Shown here: one piece after another, positions 38,053 through 38,194 of the stretch | Position numbering within the stretch: the stretch's first letter is position 1 | Layout: each line of letters begins with the position of its first letter | Source of the DNA: Alloclostridium intestinigallinarum | Lineage (GTDB): Bacteria > Bacillota > Clostridia > Christensenellales > UBA3700 | Direction: 5' to 3' | Length of the DNA stretch: 38,194 nt | Assembly: GCA_904393845.1 (NCBI GenBank) | Contig: CAJFNB010000006.1 | Span: forward strand, 1-38,194 | Translations under genes and position numbers: made by a program | Notes under the pieces: model-generated | Told to the model about the DNA's origin: nothing | What the model saw: only the letters and a program-made list of their open reading frames with translations | Database searches by the model: none

Positions 38053-38194
38053 TCGCGAGGGCACCGCGCATAAGCACCCTCCTGCGGTGTCAAGCCACTC
38101 ATTTTGAGAAATCACGTACGGTATGCCGAACAGGAACAATACGAACACGGTCCGGCAAAGCCGATTTCAGCCGTTGCCGTGTCGTTTGTCTTGA
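38053..38194 (+). repeat. Interspersed repeat family B, copy B3 (runs off the window)
   Basis: The 38 bp at 38060-38097 are identical to 5874-5911, followed by ATCACGTACG as in B1 (GTCACGTACG). From about 38110 the sequence departs from B1 and contains CGAACACGG and a further inverted repeat. No gene is seen. Confidence 0.65.

Overview
The window looks like a chromosomal segment of an endospore-forming Clostridia-type Firmicute of moderate GC. Support comes from a SpoVB-like flippase followed by mazG, a GPR germination protease next to rpsT, KtrAB/TrkAH-type potassium uptake, a VanW-family protein and promoters close to the sigma-A consensus. An uncultured gut-type lineage would fit, but I cannot assign an order from the sequence.

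Layout. 1-1892: dnaN (minus strand), flanked on its 3' side by a long interspersed repeat and on its 5' side by a gap with two perfect and two near-perfect DnaA boxes (possible oriC; dnaA is not adjacent). 1893-5843: operon spoVB-like / mazG / dus / trmL with overlapping ends. 6214-9038: a duplicated-domain membrane protein, a nitrilase-fold protein without its catalytic triad, and an ATP-grasp ligase. 9094-16065 (minus): a MacB-type ABC transporter (ATPase and two FtsX-type permeases), then a membrane-anchored propeller/SH3-like protein coupled to a GH30 lipoprotein. 16198-19390: an RNA polymerase alpha-CTD-like/WG-repeat fusion, then trkH and trkA. 19391-20387: about 1 kb of nested repeats. 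20388-25110: cation/calcium exchanger, a small unknown gene, and leuCDB (no leuA here). 25111-25781: repeats between convergent leuB and an orphan NuoE/HydC-type ferredoxin-like subunit. 26453-28001: MntR/DtxR-type regulator, VanW protein and tRNA-Leu(CAG).

28002-36470 is an accessory island next to the tRNA. The tRNA 3' end is duplicated 151 bp downstream. The island carries an ApeA-like HEPN protein and an apparent restriction-modification operon: MTase-like motif-I protein, Eco57I-type N6-adenine MTase, a small HEPN protein, and a GIY-YIG/T5orf172 plus SF2 helicase protein. A divergent Xre regulator lies across a gap with four direct repeats at 22-23 bp spacing that overlay a perfect TTGACA-N17-TATAAT promoter. 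36661-37967 returns to core genes (75-aa unknown, gpr, rpsT).

Cross-cutting themes: (1) several genes have a good -10 element exactly 6-7 nt before the start codon and no Shine-Dalgarno sequence, which predicts leaderless mRNAs; (2) families of structured intergenic repeats sit directly on stop codons, one with a covarying outer stem and one carrying a nested 164-bp inverted-repeat element. The defence island with two HEPN proteins, the leaderless set and the alpha-CTD/WG protein are the most interesting points.
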